Positions 49,928-60,052 of a stretch of DNA of 64,000 nt are shown piece by piece. Source of the stretch: JANRLF01 sp033762815 (GTDB lineage: Bacteria; Bacteroidota; Bacteroidia; Chitinophagales; CAIOSU01). The DNA is taken from contig JANRLF010000002.1 in assembly GCA_033762815.1 (NCBI GenBank), forward strand, positions 264,720 to 328,719, written 5' to 3'. Position 1 is the first letter of the stretch; every line of letters begins with the position of its first letter. A program made the translations under genes and the position numbers. Under the pieces are notes generated by a model that worked only from the letters and a program-made list of their open reading frames with translations, was not told where the DNA came from and did no database searches.

Positions 49928-52366
49928 ATGGAAACACAGAATAAAGCCGAAATTAACCTGCCTGTACTAGGCATGGATAGTGAGCATTGCGCTTTGATTA
50001 TTGACAAAGGCCTTGCAAAACTGGAGGGAGTAAAGCAGCATAAGGTTGATCTGAACAATAAGGAAGCAGTTTTAGAACTGAACGAAAAGCAAACATCCGT
50101 TACTAAAGTTGTAGAAACTGTTCGCGGCCTCGGTTATGATGTAGCGGTTGTAAAAAAGACATTCCCAATAACAGGTATGACCTGTGCATCATGCGCGGTC
50201 AGCGTTGAGAGCATGCTAAAGTCGCAAAGAGGTGTACTTAATGTTTCGGCAAACTATGCGAACTCTTCAGCTTTGGTAGAATTTATACCTGGTGTAGCAA
50301 GCGTTGCTGACATGAAAGCTGCTGTTCAATCTATAGGTTATGATATATTGATAGAGGAAGAAGGTGCTGAACAACTAAAAGAGGAGATACACCAGCAACA
50401 TTATAAAGAACTGAAGGTAAAGACCATTTGGTCGGCAATACTAGCGGTACCAACTATGGTTTTGGGTATGTTCTTTATGGATATGCCATACGTGCAGTGG
50501 ATCATGATGGCCCTTACTGCTGCGGTATTATTCTGGTTTGGCAGAAGCTTTTTTATTAATGCTTTTAAGCAGGCGCGCCACTTTTCAGCCAATATGGACA
50601 CTTTGGTGGCATTGAGTACTGCTATTGCCTTTTTGTTTAGCACTTTTAATACGGTTTATCCGGCCTTCTGGCATCAGCGAGGTTTACACGCGCACGTATA
50701 TTTTGAGGTGGCAGCAGCCATAATTGTGTTCATACTTCTGGGTAAACTACTTGAGGAGCGGGCCAAATCCAATACCTCATCCGCTATTAAAAAGCTGATA
50801 GGATTACAGCCCAATACGGTAATTATAGTGCATGAAGGCGGGCATGAAATGGAAATGCCCATAGCCCAGGTAAATGTAGGTAACACACTGCGGGTGAAGC
50901 CCGGTGATAAAATACCTGTAGATGGTGAGGTGCTCACAGGCTCCTCATTTGTGGATGAAAGCATGATAAGCGGCGAACCTGTGCCTGTACTGAAAGAGGT
51001 TGGTTCAAAAGTATTCGCGGGTACCATTAACCAAAAAGGCAGTTTTACGTTCAAAGCACAAAAAGTAGGCAGTGAAACCATCCTGGCACACATTATAAAA
51101 ATGGTGCAGCAGGCCCAGGGCAGTAAGGCGCCCGTGCAAAAGCTGGTAGATAAGATCGCAGGCATATTTGTGCCGGTGGTGATAGTTATTTCTATTCTGA
51201 GTTTTCTGGCGTGGCTGGTTTTTGGTGGGGATAATGGTTTAACCCAAGGCTTGTTGGCCATGGTTACGGTGCTGGTTATTGCCTGTCCATGTGCATTAGG
51301 CCTTGCAACTCCTACGGCTATAATGGTGGGTGTGGGCAAAGGCGCCGAAGATGGTATATTAATAAAGGATGCTGAAAGCCTGGAGCTGGGCCATAAAGTG
51401 AATGCCATAATACTGGATAAAACCGGTACCATTACAGAAGGAAAGCCCGAGGTGACTGACCTAGTCTGGAACAACGTATTTGAGGCTGATAAGTCTGCTT
51501 TACAAGGTGTACTATTAGCCATTGAAAGCCAATCGGAACATCCGCTGGCGGAGGCGGTGGTTAGGAAACTGACTGCCGGTACTGCAAAGGCAGAAAACGT
51601 ACGGGACTTTCAAAGCATTACCGGAAAAGGCATTAGGGCTGTACTGACCAATGGAAATTACCTGGTGGGTAATAAGAGCCTCATGCAGGAACAAGGTATA
51701 ACTATCCCTGAGCACATAGCCGCTACAGCGAATAAACTACAATCAGAGGCTAAAACGGTGGTTTACTTTGCTAAGGAGGATCAATTGCTGGCAATAATAG
51801 CTATAGCCGATAAGATAAAAGCTTCATCGGCTAGTGCGATCACGGAATTGCAGCAGCTTGGTATTGATGTATACATGCTTACAGGCGATAATAACCATAC
51901 GGCAAAAGCAGTGGCTGATAAAGTAGGTATTAAGAACTATAAAGCTGAAACGCTTCCATCGGATAAGGCTGATTTTATTAAGAAGCTTCAGGCGGAAGGT
52001 AAAACGGTGGCCATGGTGGGCGATGGCATTAACGACAGCCATGCGCTGGCGCAAGCAGATATAAGCATAGCCATGGGCAAGGGATCCGATATAGCGATTG
52101 ATGTGGCTAAGATGACCATCATTTCATCAGACCTGATGAAGATACCGAGGGCCTTCCGCTTATCAGGAATGACCGTAAGAGCCATTAAGCAGAACCTGTT
52201 CTGGGCCTTTATTTACAACCTTATCGGCATACCTATTGCGGCAGGTCTGCTTTACCCCGCATTCGGCTTCTTACTGAGCCCTATGATAGCAGGCGCGGCA
52301 ATGGCCTTAAGCTCGGTATCAGTAGTGGGAAATAGTCTAAGATTAAAGTTGAAAAGTTTAGAATAA
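49928..52366 (+). CDS. copA: Copper-translocating P-type ATPase
   Basis: An 812-residue Cu(I)-exporting P1B-1 ATPase. The start is placed at ATG 49928, preceded by AAAGGAG. It has two N-terminal HMA domains: the first (about 8-72) has lost its CxxC and keeps only C21, the second (about 78-143) has C86-A-S-C89. The membrane motif is C453-P-C455 in IACPCALGLATPTAIMVG, and the phosphorylation site is D497-K-T-G-T. The ATP-binding E-S-Q-S-E-H-P-L and GDGINDSHALAQAD segments are intact. It is followed by CopZ and the Cus-like RND operon and preceded by the third pair of AraC-type boxes. Confidence 0.95.
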   Translation: METQNKAEINLPVLGMDSEHCALIIDKGLAKLEGVKQHKVDLNNKEAVLELNEKQTSVTKVVETVRGLGYDVAVVKKTFPITGMTCASCAVSVESMLKSQRGVLNVSANYANSSALVEFIPGVASVADMKAAVQSIGYDILIEEEGAEQLKEEIHQQHYKELKVKTIWSAILAVPTMVLGMFFMDMPYVQWIMMALTAAVLFWFGRSFFINAFKQARHFSANMDTLVALSTAIAFLFSTFNTVYPAFWHQRGLHAHVYFEVAAAIIVFILLGKLLEERAKSNTSSAIKKLIGLQPNTVIIVHEGGHEMEMPIAQVNVGNTLRVKPGDKIPVDGEVLTGSSFVDESMISGEPVPVLKEVGSKVFAGTINQKGSFTFKAQKVGSETILAHIIKMVQQAQGSKAPVQKLVDKIAGIFVPVVIVISILSFLAWLVFGGDNGLTQGLLAMVTVLVIACPCALGLATPTAIMVGVGKGAEDGILIKDAESLELGHKVNAIILDKTGTITEGKPEVTDLVWNNVFEADKSALQGVLLAIESQSEHPLAEAVVRKLTAGTAKAENVRDFQSITGKGIRAVLTNGNYLVGNKSLMQEQGITIPEHIAATANKLQSEAKTVVYFAKEDQLLAIIAIADKIKASSASAITELQQLGIDVYMLTGDNNHTAKAVADKVGIKNYKAETLPSDKADFIKKLQAEGKTVAMVGDGINDSHALAQADISIAMGKGSDIAIDVAKMTIISSDLMKIPRAFRLSGMTVRAIKQNLFWAFIYNLIGIPIAAGLLYPAFGFLLSPMIAGAAMALSSVSVVGNSLRLKLKSLE

Positions 52367-52386
52367 TAACAATCAAACAGAATAAA

Positions 52387-52596
52387 ATGAAAACGTTGAA
52401 ATTCAAAACAAATATCAATTGCAGTGGCTGTGTAGCTGGTGTAACACCGCACCTGAATAATGCCGAAGGAATAGACAAGTGGGAGGTGGATACCAATAAC
52501 CCGCAGAAAATTTTGACTGTGGAAACCGACAAGCTATCAGAAGATGAGGTAGTACAGGTGGTGACGAAGGCAGGCTTTAAAGCGGAGAAACTATAA
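52387..52596 (+). CDS. CopZ-like HMA copper chaperone
   Basis: A 69-residue cytosolic HMA protein: TNINCSGCVAGV with C12 and C15 near the N-terminus, and a beta-alpha-beta pattern to the end (VVQVVTKAGFKAEKL). Likely delivers Cu(I) to the adjacent copper ATPase. Its stop overlaps the start of the TolC-like gene by one base. Confidence 0.85.
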   Translation: MKTLKFKTNINCSGCVAGVTPHLNNAEGIDKWEVDTNNPQKILTVETDKLSEDEVVQVVTKAGFKAEKL

Positions 52597-53786
52597 TGAA
52601 GCGAACTATTCAAATACTGCTGATACTGGCGTTGTCCCATTCAGGTATGCTAGCTCAAACGGTATATACTGAGCAACAGGTAATAGACCTGACTATAAAA
52701 AACAGCCATTCCATTAATGCCGCCACACTTGCTACTCAGCAAAACAGGCAGCTACAAAAGGGAGGTTTTAACCTCGCTGATCCGTCAGTAAGCGTTGATT
52801 TTTCTAGTGATGGTATTGAGGAGATAGAGGTATCGCAGTCGTTTGAATTTCCATCAGTATATGTAAAGCAGGGGCAGCTTCGGAAACAGCAAACTTTGTT
52901 GGCTGAAAAGCAGCAAGCGATCACCACTAATGACGTGAAACGGTTGGTAAGGTTACTGTACCTGGAACTACAGTACCGACAGGCACTACTGGAACAGCTA
53001 AAGGTACAGGATAGTCTATATAATCAGATAGCCATTTCGGCACAGCGACAGTTTGATGCAGGACAGATAGATTTTCTGGCCAAGACCTTTACTGCCGCAC
53101 AGTATGGCGATATACATATAAGATATCTTCAGGCATTGGCTGAGCAACAGGCATTGCAGCAGCAGCTAAAAATATACACCGGGATAAATGATAGCATTGT
53201 GGTGGAAGCCCTGGTAATGACACCACTGAGCGGACAGATCCAGTTAAGTGATATCGTTGATAGCACCACTTTACTAAGCCTGCCGAATATACAATACTGG
53301 ATGCAGCAGCAGACTATTAGTCGCAAGAGCCTGGCGCTGGAAAGGAACAGGGTGCTGCCCGGTTTCGTAGTAGGCTATGCCTATGACAGGGAGTTTCTGC
53401 CCGCAGAACATCGTTTCCGGGCGGGTATTACCGTGCCTTTATGGTTCTGGCAATACCGGGGAAGTATAAATGCGGCTAGAATTGGCGTAAAGGTAGCAGA
53501 AGAACAAACTCTGGCGCAGCAGCAGGCAGTTAACTCGCAGTTATCACAGGCGAAAGGTGAATTGAGCAAATACTCGCAATCGCTGGAGTATTTTAATAGC
53601 ATCGGCATTCAACAAACCAATGATATTATCAGCAGCTCACAGCGCTTTTTTGAAAGCGGAGAAACTGACTATATCAGCAACCTGCGCAACATCAACGATG
53701 CTTACGCCATTAAACTGCGCTACCTGGAAACCCTGAAAGGTTATAACGAGGCCGTTATTCAAATAAACTATTTAACCGGTAACTGA
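52596..53786 (+). CDS. TolC-like outer-membrane factor of the Cus-like system
   Basis: A 396-residue outer-membrane efflux channel. It has a signal peptide (residues 1-20), then two repeats of long coiled-coil helices typical of TolC/CusC proteins (Q-rich helices about 25-120 and 180-230, and again 300-390). It works with the adaptor and pump encoded just downstream. Start overlaps CopZ by one base; its stop overlaps the adaptor start by one base. Confidence 0.85.
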   Translation: MKRTIQILLILALSHSGMLAQTVYTEQQVIDLTIKNSHSINAATLATQQNRQLQKGGFNLADPSVSVDFSSDGIEEIEVSQSFEFPSVYVKQGQLRKQQTLLAEKQQAITTNDVKRLVRLLYLELQYRQALLEQLKVQDSLYNQIAISAQRQFDAGQIDFLAKTFTAAQYGDIHIRYLQALAEQQALQQQLKIYTGINDSIVVEALVMTPLSGQIQLSDIVDSTTLLSLPNIQYWMQQQTISRKSLALERNRVLPGFVVGYAYDREFLPAEHRFRAGITVPLWFWQYRGSINAARIGVKVAEEQTLAQQQAVNSQLSQAKGELSKYSQSLEYFNSIGIQQTNDIISSSQRFFESGETDYISNLRNINDAYAIKLRYLETLKGYNEAVIQINYLTGN

Positions 53787-55465
53787 TGAAATTGCTAAGG
53801 TTCATATTATTAATGTTACTGCCGTTTTCAGTCTTTGCGCATGAGGGTGAGCCGCATGGGGAAGAAGCTCCGGCTACAGCTCCATCTACCCAATATTTCT
53901 CAACAGAGGCTATCTCTGACAAGTATGAGCTGCTGCTGAAATATGAGCACCTGCATCCGGGCGAGACTTCAGTATTGCGATTGTTTGTAAGTGAATATGC
54001 CACCAACAGGGCTATTGATTCAGCAAGCATCCAGGTAACGTCTCCTGAACTTCCCGGTAACAAGTACGCTGTCCGCAGGCTGGATAAGGGTATCTATGAA
54101 ATAAAGGGCATTTTCCCCGCAGCCAAGGCATACTCCTTCAATGTAAATATTAACTCTTCACTAGGCCCGGATCTGATACAGCTAAAGGGTATTGAGGCGG
54201 GTAAGGAATTACCTCATGATGAAGAAGTTGCCGATGAAAAGGCAGGTATTGCCGGAATATGGCTGGGGGTAATAGGCCTGGTGGCCGGTTTGCTTATCAT
54301 GTTCCTTATTATGCGCTTCAGCCAGCGTAAAGTGAATAAGCAATTTGTCTTCTTCTTTATGCTGATGCTGTTTATCCCGCTCAATCATCTTCAAGTGAAC
54401 GCACATGGAGGCGAGGACCATGCCCACGATGATGCCGGTGGCAGCGGTACGGGATCGTTCAGCACGCAATTTACCATCCCCAAGGAAACGCAGTTCCTGT
54501 TCAATGTAATTACAGAGCAGATGCGCACCGGCAATGTGGCGGGCAGCGTGAAGCTGAATGGTACCATTATTCCATCAAGCAACGGGCAGGCCCTGATACA
54601 AACCCCTCAGACAGGCAAGATCATTTCGCTGTCTGTACGTGTTGGCCAGCAGGTCCAAAAAGGGCAGGTATTAGCGGTGGTGGAGCAAAACCTTGATGCT
54701 GCAACGCAAGTGAATTTGCTTACCGAGAGAAATAACGTTGAAGCGGAATATGAAGCGGCAAAAAAGAATTACGAGCGCCTGAAATCGATACAGGATATTG
54801 CTGCTAAAAAGGATGTGGCAGAGGCAGAAGCCCGGTACCAGAAAGCATTGGCCAATAAAAAGCTGCTGGATAATGTGCTTTCAGGCAGTTCAGGCAGCTC
54901 AAAAATAACGCTGCGTTCACCTATAGCCGGGATTGTAGGAAATTTCAGCTTCGCGGTAGGTTCTACGGTTAATGCCGGTGAGGATATCTTCTCCATTACT
55001 AACCTTGATAAGGTGTATGTGGAAGCCCGGGTATTCTCCAAAGACGCTGCCGGTATGCAAAGCGGCGGGAAATATATGGTGGAAAGCACCACCGACCCTC
55101 AGAAGAAAGCTGAAGTAAAGCTGCTGAGCAAAGCTCAGACCATAGACCCAACCAACCAAACGCAGCTGGTGCTTTTTGAAATGACCAACCCCGCGGGCGC
55201 CTTCAAAATAGGTGAGTTTGTGAATGTAAGGGTCTTCTCAGACGAACCGACCCGCGACCTGGCTGTACCTAACAGCGCCATAAGCGAGCTGAATGGTAAG
55301 CCAATAGTATTTATAAAAGACCAGGCAGAGCGGTACAGCATTTCCTACATCACCGCAGGCGATAATAATGGTAATGTAACGGTGATAGAAACAGGCGTGG
55401 AAGAAGGTGAGCGGGTAGTGACCAATGCTACTTACCAGGTAAAAATGATCTATTTAAACCAATAA
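53786..55465 (+). CDS. Two-part CusB-like RND adaptor with extra N-terminal periplasmic domain
   Basis: A 559-residue adaptor. Residues 1-15 are a first signal peptide, followed by HEGEPHGEE and an Ig-like, possibly metal-binding domain (about 35-135). A TM segment lies at about 152-173. A second signal-like hydrophobic stretch (FVFFFMLMLFIPLNHLQVNAHG, about 182-203) is followed by another His-rich patch (GGEDHAHDD). Then comes the usual adaptor: barrel-sandwich halves (GKIISLSVRVGQQVQKGQ and LRSPIAGIVGNFSFAVGSTV) around a coiled coil, and a beta-barrel. The layout looks like the fusion of two once-separate exported proteins. Confidence 0.85.
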   Translation: MKLLRFILLMLLPFSVFAHEGEPHGEEAPATAPSTQYFSTEAISDKYELLLKYEHLHPGETSVLRLFVSEYATNRAIDSASIQVTSPELPGNKYAVRRLDKGIYEIKGIFPAAKAYSFNVNINSSLGPDLIQLKGIEAGKELPHDEEVADEKAGIAGIWLGVIGLVAGLLIMFLIMRFSQRKVNKQFVFFFMLMLFIPLNHLQVNAHGGEDHAHDDAGGSGTGSFSTQFTIPKETQFLFNVITEQMRTGNVAGSVKLNGTIIPSSNGQALIQTPQTGKIISLSVRVGQQVQKGQVLAVVEQNLDAATQVNLLTERNNVEAEYEAAKKNYERLKSIQDIAAKKDVAEAEARYQKALANKKLLDNVLSGSSGSSKITLRSPIAGIVGNFSFAVGSTVNAGEDIFSITNLDKVYVEARVFSKDAAGMQSGGKYMVESTTDPQKKAEVKLLSKAQTIDPTNQTQLVLFEMTNPAGAFKIGEFVNVRVFSDEPTRDLAVPNSAISELNGKPIVFIKDQAERYSISYITAGDNNGNVTVIETGVEEGERVVTNATYQVKMIYLNQ

Positions 55466-55482
55466 ATTTTAAGCTCAAAAAA

Positions 55483-56490
55483 ATGACAAACTTCATTAAA
55501 TCAATCCTCGTTGCTGCCACATTCGGTGTAGCAATAGGAATTACCTCATGCGGAGGTAATACAGAAAATCAAACTGCTGAAACTGGTCAGCATGTGCATG
55601 ACGACAGCCATGAGCATACCTATGCCTGCCCCATGCACCCGGAGGTGGTAGGCCATGAAGGCGAAAAGTGCCCCAAATGCGGTATGGCATTAACGCCCAT
55701 AGATGCAGCAGCCTCACAAAACACTAACACGTACATAATGGAGGTGAAAACCGGTGCCGAAAAAGTGGAAGCAGGCAAAGCAGTTACCCTATCCCTTACA
55801 CCACGCATACAAGGTAAGGAAACCGAGCAGGTGGCTCTAGATGTACAGCATGGAAAAAAGATACACCTCATTATAGTTAATGATGCCCTGACCTACTTTG
55901 ACCATATACATCCAGACTATAATGCTGAGGGCAATTATACAGTAGAGACTAGATTCCCTGCTGGGGGTAAGTACCTGGTATTTACTGATTATAAACCTGC
56001 AGGTGCAACAGCTCAGTTAGGTAAGGCTGAAATAAAGGCAGAAGGAAAGGAAGCTGCAGCAATTAAGTTTGCAGAAAAAACTACTGCTACCACAGAAGGA
56101 TATACGGTAAAGCTGACACCTGTAAACGGGTCTTTTGTAACGGGTGAGCAGATGCATATTTATGCTACAGTAAACAAGGGTGGCAAGGAGATACCCGCCG
56201 ATAAGCTGGAAGATTACCTGGAAGCTAAAGCCCACGTGGTAATGATAAGCGCCGAAGGCAAGGATTACCTTCACGTACATCCGGAGGTGGAGAACGGCAA
56301 GCTCGACCTGCATACTACCTTTGATAAACCTGGCATTTACCGCGTATGGGTACAGTTTCAGACAGAGGGTAAGGTACGCACCGCTGACTTTACGCTTGAT
56401 GTAAAGCAAGGCTCCGGTACAGCTACCGGTGCACAAGATCATGATGACCACGGCCATTCACACGACCACCATAGCGGACATAAGCATTAA
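55483..56490 (+). CDS. Lipoprotein with heavy-metal-binding (HMBD) domain and His-rich tail
   Basis: A 335-residue lipoprotein (C23 in GITSC). Residues about 47-72 are a heavy-metal-binding domain: YACPMHPEVV, CPKCGMALTP. The rest has two Ig-like beta domains with HIHPDY and HVHPE motifs that could bind copper, and it ends in a His/Asp-rich tail (QDHDDHGHSHDHHSGHKH). It lies between the adaptor and pump genes, so it probably hands copper to the efflux complex in the periplasm. Confidence 0.8.
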   Translation: MTNFIKSILVAATFGVAIGITSCGGNTENQTAETGQHVHDDSHEHTYACPMHPEVVGHEGEKCPKCGMALTPIDAAASQNTNTYIMEVKTGAEKVEAGKAVTLSLTPRIQGKETEQVALDVQHGKKIHLIIVNDALTYFDHIHPDYNAEGNYTVETRFPAGGKYLVFTDYKPAGATAQLGKAEIKAEGKEAAAIKFAEKTTATTEGYTVKLTPVNGSFVTGEQMHIYATVNKGGKEIPADKLEDYLEAKAHVVMISAEGKDYLHVHPEVENGKLDLHTTFDKPGIYRVWVQFQTEGKVRTADFTLDVKQGSGTATGAQDHDDHGHSHDHHSGHKH

Positions 56491-56502
56491 CAGACAAGCC
56501 CG

Positions 56503-59500
56503 ATGCTGAACAGCCTGATAAAATTTTCACTGAACAACCGCCTGTTTGTGGTGGCTTTCTCTGCGCTGCTACTGGTGTACGGAGCTTATACCATAGTAAA
56601 CCTGCCGGTGGATGTGCTGCCTGACCTGAACAGGCCCAGGGTTACTATCTTTCTGGAGGCAAATGGTATGGCCCCGGAGGAAATAGAAACACAGGTAGTG
56701 CTGCCGGTGGAAACGTCACTGAACGGTGCGCCTGGAGTGGAGGTGGTGCGCAGCAGCTCCGCCATCGGCATCGGAATGGTGTTCGTGGAGTTTGATTGGG
56801 ATGTGGACATATACCAAGCGCGGCAGCTGGTGGCTGAAAAGCTGCAAACGGTGCAGTTGCCTGATGGTATCACGCCGGTAATGGGCCCTATCACCTCAGT
56901 AATGGGCCAGATAATGCTGATAGGTGTGAGCGCAGATACCACCAGCCTTGCCGACCTGAGAACGCTATCGGATTTCACCATCCGCAGGCGCCTGATGAGC
57001 ATTAAAGGCATATCTCAGGTGATACCTATGGGTGGCGACCGTAAGCAATACCAGGTGCTGGTTTCAAGCACTAAGCTGCAGCAATTCAATCTTACCATTG
57101 ATGAGGTAGATGAAGCCCTGCAGCTCACCAACCAGAATACCACCGGTGGTTTTTTTGACCAGTACGGTTCAGAGGTGCTTATCCGCAATGTAGGAAGGGC
57201 TAATACACTGGAGGACTTAGCCAATACGGTGGTGGCAAACAGGGATGGCCTGCCTGTGCTGTTATCGCAGGTGGCTGAAGTAAAATTTGGCAGCGCCGTA
57301 AAGAGCGGAGATGCCAGTGTAAACGGCAAACGGGCAGTGATATTAACCGTAGAAAAGCAGCCCGGCGCAAGTACTGTTGAACTGACCGAAGAAGTGGAGC
57401 GGGCGCTGAAGGAACTGTCAAAAACACTGCCTGCCGATGTAAAGCTGAACCCCGATATTTTTCAGCAAAAGCATTTTATTGTCAATTCCATTACCAATGT
57501 TCAGCATGCCTTGAGGGATGGATTTATATTGGTTATCATCATCCTTTTCCTGTTTCTGCTGAATTTCAGGACGACCATAATTACCCTAACGGCCATACCT
57601 ATATCATTAGTAACTACAGCCATCATCTTTAAGATGTTCGGTATCTCCATCAACACCCTCACGCTGGGTGGATTGGCCATAGCCATTGGTGAGTTGGTGG
57701 ATGACGCGATTGTAGATGTAGAGAATGTGCATCGAAGGCTCAGGGAAAACCGGCAAAGCGCTGCTCCAAGGCCAGTAATGCAGGTGATATATGAGGCAAG
57801 CTCCGAAGTCAGAAATTCAATAGTGTATGCCACTATTATAGTAGTGCTGGTGTTCCTGCCGCTGTTTTATATGCAGGGCATTGAAGGCCGTATCTTCGCG
57901 CCGCTGGGTATTGCCTACATCACCTCCATATTAGCCTCGTTGGTAGTATCGCTTACGCTTACACCAGCGTTGTGCAGTTACCTGCTGGTAAGCACTAAAA
58001 AGGATAAGGAGGAAAAGGATAGCCCGCTGGTAAGATGGCTGAAGAAGCAGGATACCAAAGTGCTTCATTTTGGCCTGGCGCACCCTAAGCCCATCATAGC
58101 CGGAGCAGTTATAATTATCATAGCGTCCATTGCTATAGTACCCTTCTTTGGTACTGAATTCCTTCCTCCGTTCAATGAAGGGTCATTTACCATTAATCTT
58201 GCTGCCCCTCCCGGTACTTCACTGGAAGAAAGTAATAAGATAGGTACGGTGGCCGAACAGCAGATACTTAAAGTACCTGAAGTGCAATACACCAGCCGCC
58301 GTACCGGACGTGCTGAGCTGGATGAACATGTGGAGCCGGTGAGCAATTCGGAGATTGAAGTAGAGCTTAAAGAAAGCGAGCGCAGCAGGGATGAGATACT
58401 GGCTGACATCAGGCAAAACCTCTCTATTCTTAAAGGAGTTTCGGTTAACATAGGCCAGCCCATTTCACACAGGCTCGACCACTTGTTGAGCGGCGTACGT
58501 GCACAGGTAGCTATAAAGGTATATGGTGAAGACCTTACCGCTTTGCGTACCACCGCAGGAACCATAAAGGAAACGATAAGTAAGATACCGGGTGTAGTGG
58601 ATGCACAGGTAGAGAAGCAGGTGCTGGTGCCCCAACTGGTAATAAAAGTAAACCGCGAGGCTTTACAACGCTATGGCATACAAGCCGGCAAAATAACCGA
58701 GGACCTGGAAGTATTTTATAATGGTAAAGTTACGGGCCAGATTCTGGATGGGCAGAAGTCTTTTGATATTTTGTTGCGCACCACTGATGAAGGGAGGGCC
58801 AGTATTGAGAACATTCGTAACACGCAGGTGCATGCCGCTGATGGCTCACTGATACCGCTGGAGCAGATAGCTACCGTGGAATATACCAATTCCATCAACT
58901 CCATCTATCACGAAAACACCCAGCGCCGGATAGTTATTTCGTGCAACGTGCAAGACCGAGATCTAGGTAGTACCGTAAAGGAAATTCAGGCTAGCATAGG
59001 TAAAGAGGTAAAGCTACCCGAAGGCTACTTTGTTGAGTATGGCGGCCAGTTCGAGAGCCAGCAATCTGCCTCTAGGCTTATCTTGATTCTAAGCATTTTT
59101 TCCGTGGCGGGTATTTTCCTGGTGCTATATACCCACTTCCGGTCATCTGTTTTTGCCTTACAGATAATGCTGAATATTCCGCTGGCGCTGATTGGCAGCG
59201 TAATAGCAGTATTGCTCACAGGTGGTACATTTTCCATCGCTACCCTCGTGGGTTTTATCACACTTACGGGTATCGCCTCGAGAAATGGCATTATGATGAT
59301 CTCCCATTACATTCATCTTGTGGAGCATGAAGGGGAGACCTTCAGCAAAGAGATGATTGTACGGGGCTCATTAGAGAGGTTGGTTCCTGTTCTTATGACT
59401 GCATTAGTAGCAGCACTTGCTTTAATACCATTGACCCTGGACCCGTCAGCCTCAGGTAAGGAAATACTTTATCCTGTAGCAATAGTTATCCTAGGGGGCT

Positions 59501-59616
59501 TAATAAGTAGCACACTCCTTGACATAATCGTGACACCGGTGGTGTTTTATGCGTTTGGGGAGAAGGCGCTAAAGAAGTACATAGCCTATAAAGTTACAAA
59601 TGCCGAATTTAAGTAG
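56503..59616 (+). CDS. CusA-like HME-RND copper/silver efflux pump
   Basis: A 1037-residue inner-membrane RND pump with about 12 TM segments and two large periplasmic loops. Key signatures are LAIAIGELVDDAIVDVENVHRR in TM4 (acidic proton-relay residues) and LLSGVRAQVAIKVYGED in the porter domain. The TM4 motif differs from that of the fused CzcA at 40.6-44.9 kb, so the two pumps belong to different HME subgroups; neighbouring copper genes point to Cu(I)/Ag(I). Last gene of the rightward copper operon. No terminator was recognised after it. Confidence 0.9.
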   Translation: MLNSLIKFSLNNRLFVVAFSALLLVYGAYTIVNLPVDVLPDLNRPRVTIFLEANGMAPEEIETQVVLPVETSLNGAPGVEVVRSSSAIGIGMVFVEFDWDVDIYQARQLVAEKLQTVQLPDGITPVMGPITSVMGQIMLIGVSADTTSLADLRTLSDFTIRRRLMSIKGISQVIPMGGDRKQYQVLVSSTKLQQFNLTIDEVDEALQLTNQNTTGGFFDQYGSEVLIRNVGRANTLEDLANTVVANRDGLPVLLSQVAEVKFGSAVKSGDASVNGKRAVILTVEKQPGASTVELTEEVERALKELSKTLPADVKLNPDIFQQKHFIVNSITNVQHALRDGFILVIIILFLFLLNFRTTIITLTAIPISLVTTAIIFKMFGISINTLTLGGLAIAIGELVDDAIVDVENVHRRLRENRQSAAPRPVMQVIYEASSEVRNSIVYATIIVVLVFLPLFYMQGIEGRIFAPLGIAYITSILASLVVSLTLTPALCSYLLVSTKKDKEEKDSPLVRWLKKQDTKVLHFGLAHPKPIIAGAVIIIIASIAIVPFFGTEFLPPFNEGSFTINLAAPPGTSLEESNKIGTVAEQQILKVPEVQYTSRRTGRAELDEHVEPVSNSEIEVELKESERSRDEILADIRQNLSILKGVSVNIGQPISHRLDHLLSGVRAQVAIKVYGEDLTALRTTAGTIKETISKIPGVVDAQVEKQVLVPQLVIKVNREALQRYGIQAGKITEDLEVFYNGKVTGQILDGQKSFDILLRTTDEGRASIENIRNTQVHAADGSLIPLEQIATVEYTNSINSIYHENTQRRIVISCNVQDRDLGSTVKEIQASIGKEVKLPEGYFVEYGGQFESQQSASRLILILSIFSVAGIFLVLYTHFRSSVFALQIMLNIPLALIGSVIAVLLTGGTFSIATLVGFITLTGIASRNGIMMISHYIHLVEHEGETFSKEMIVRGSLERLVPVLMTALVAALALIPLTLDPSASGKEILYPVAIVILGGLISSTLLDIIVTPVVFYAFGEKALKKYIAYKVTNAEFK

Positions 59617-59629
59617 CTACAACTTTCCT

Positions 59630-60052
59630 TTAGTACCTAGTGACGGTTCGGTATAGGTCCTGATATGCTCCCGCTACAATATTCGTCCCCTTTAATAATA
59701 CCCAAGCCCCACCTACTAAAAGTGCAAGAATTCCCACTGTGATAACAACCGCCTTAACGGTCTTGCTATTCTTGATTTTATCTACCAAAGAAATTGCTTC
59801 CTCTTTAGCGCGCTCTTTTATTTCTTTCCCAAAATCAAAAGCGAAGTCATCAAAGGGCACTTTCTTTTGCTCATCCTGTTTCGGCCTCTCCGAAGACACT
59901 CTTTTCTTCTTACGTTTTGGTCTATCAGTAGTATTGCTTGCATTTCGAGCGAAAGCACTAGACCCAGAATATGGAACAAACATGCTAGCACTTCGGTCAA
60001 AGGGGACACGTTGACCATCTTCGGTGGAAAAATTACGATTTACTGTTCTCAT
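59630..60052 (-). CDS. Hypothetical mobile-element protein with basic linker and C-terminal TM
   Basis: Not recognised. A 140-residue protein when started at MRTVNRNFS (60052). It has a Ser/Asn-rich N-terminal part, a strongly basic stretch (RPKRKKKRVSSERPKQDE), an amphipathic helix (FGKEIKERAKEEAISLVDKI), then a single TM segment (AVVITVGILALLVGGAWVLL) and a short tail. It overlaps the next upstream gene by 20 bases. Last gene of the leftward mobile-element cluster. Confidence 0.5.
   Translation of the reverse strand: MRTVNRNFSTEDGQRVPFDRSASMFVPYSGSSAFARNASNTTDRPKRKKKRVSSERPKQDEQKKVPFDDFAFDFGKEIKERAKEEAISLVDKIKNSKTVKAVVITVGILALLVGGAWVLLKGTNIVAGAYQDLYRTVTRY

Noticed and set aside
50674..51522. 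Leftward 282-codon open frame opposite the copper ATPase gene
   Set aside because: Low-complexity translation (Ser, Thr, Pro, Ile) mirroring conserved ATPase codons; the opposite strand has all P-type ATPase motifs.
58065..58565. Leftward 166-codon open frame opposite the CusA-like pump
   Set aside because: Ser-rich shadow of a conserved gene with no motif or start context of its own.
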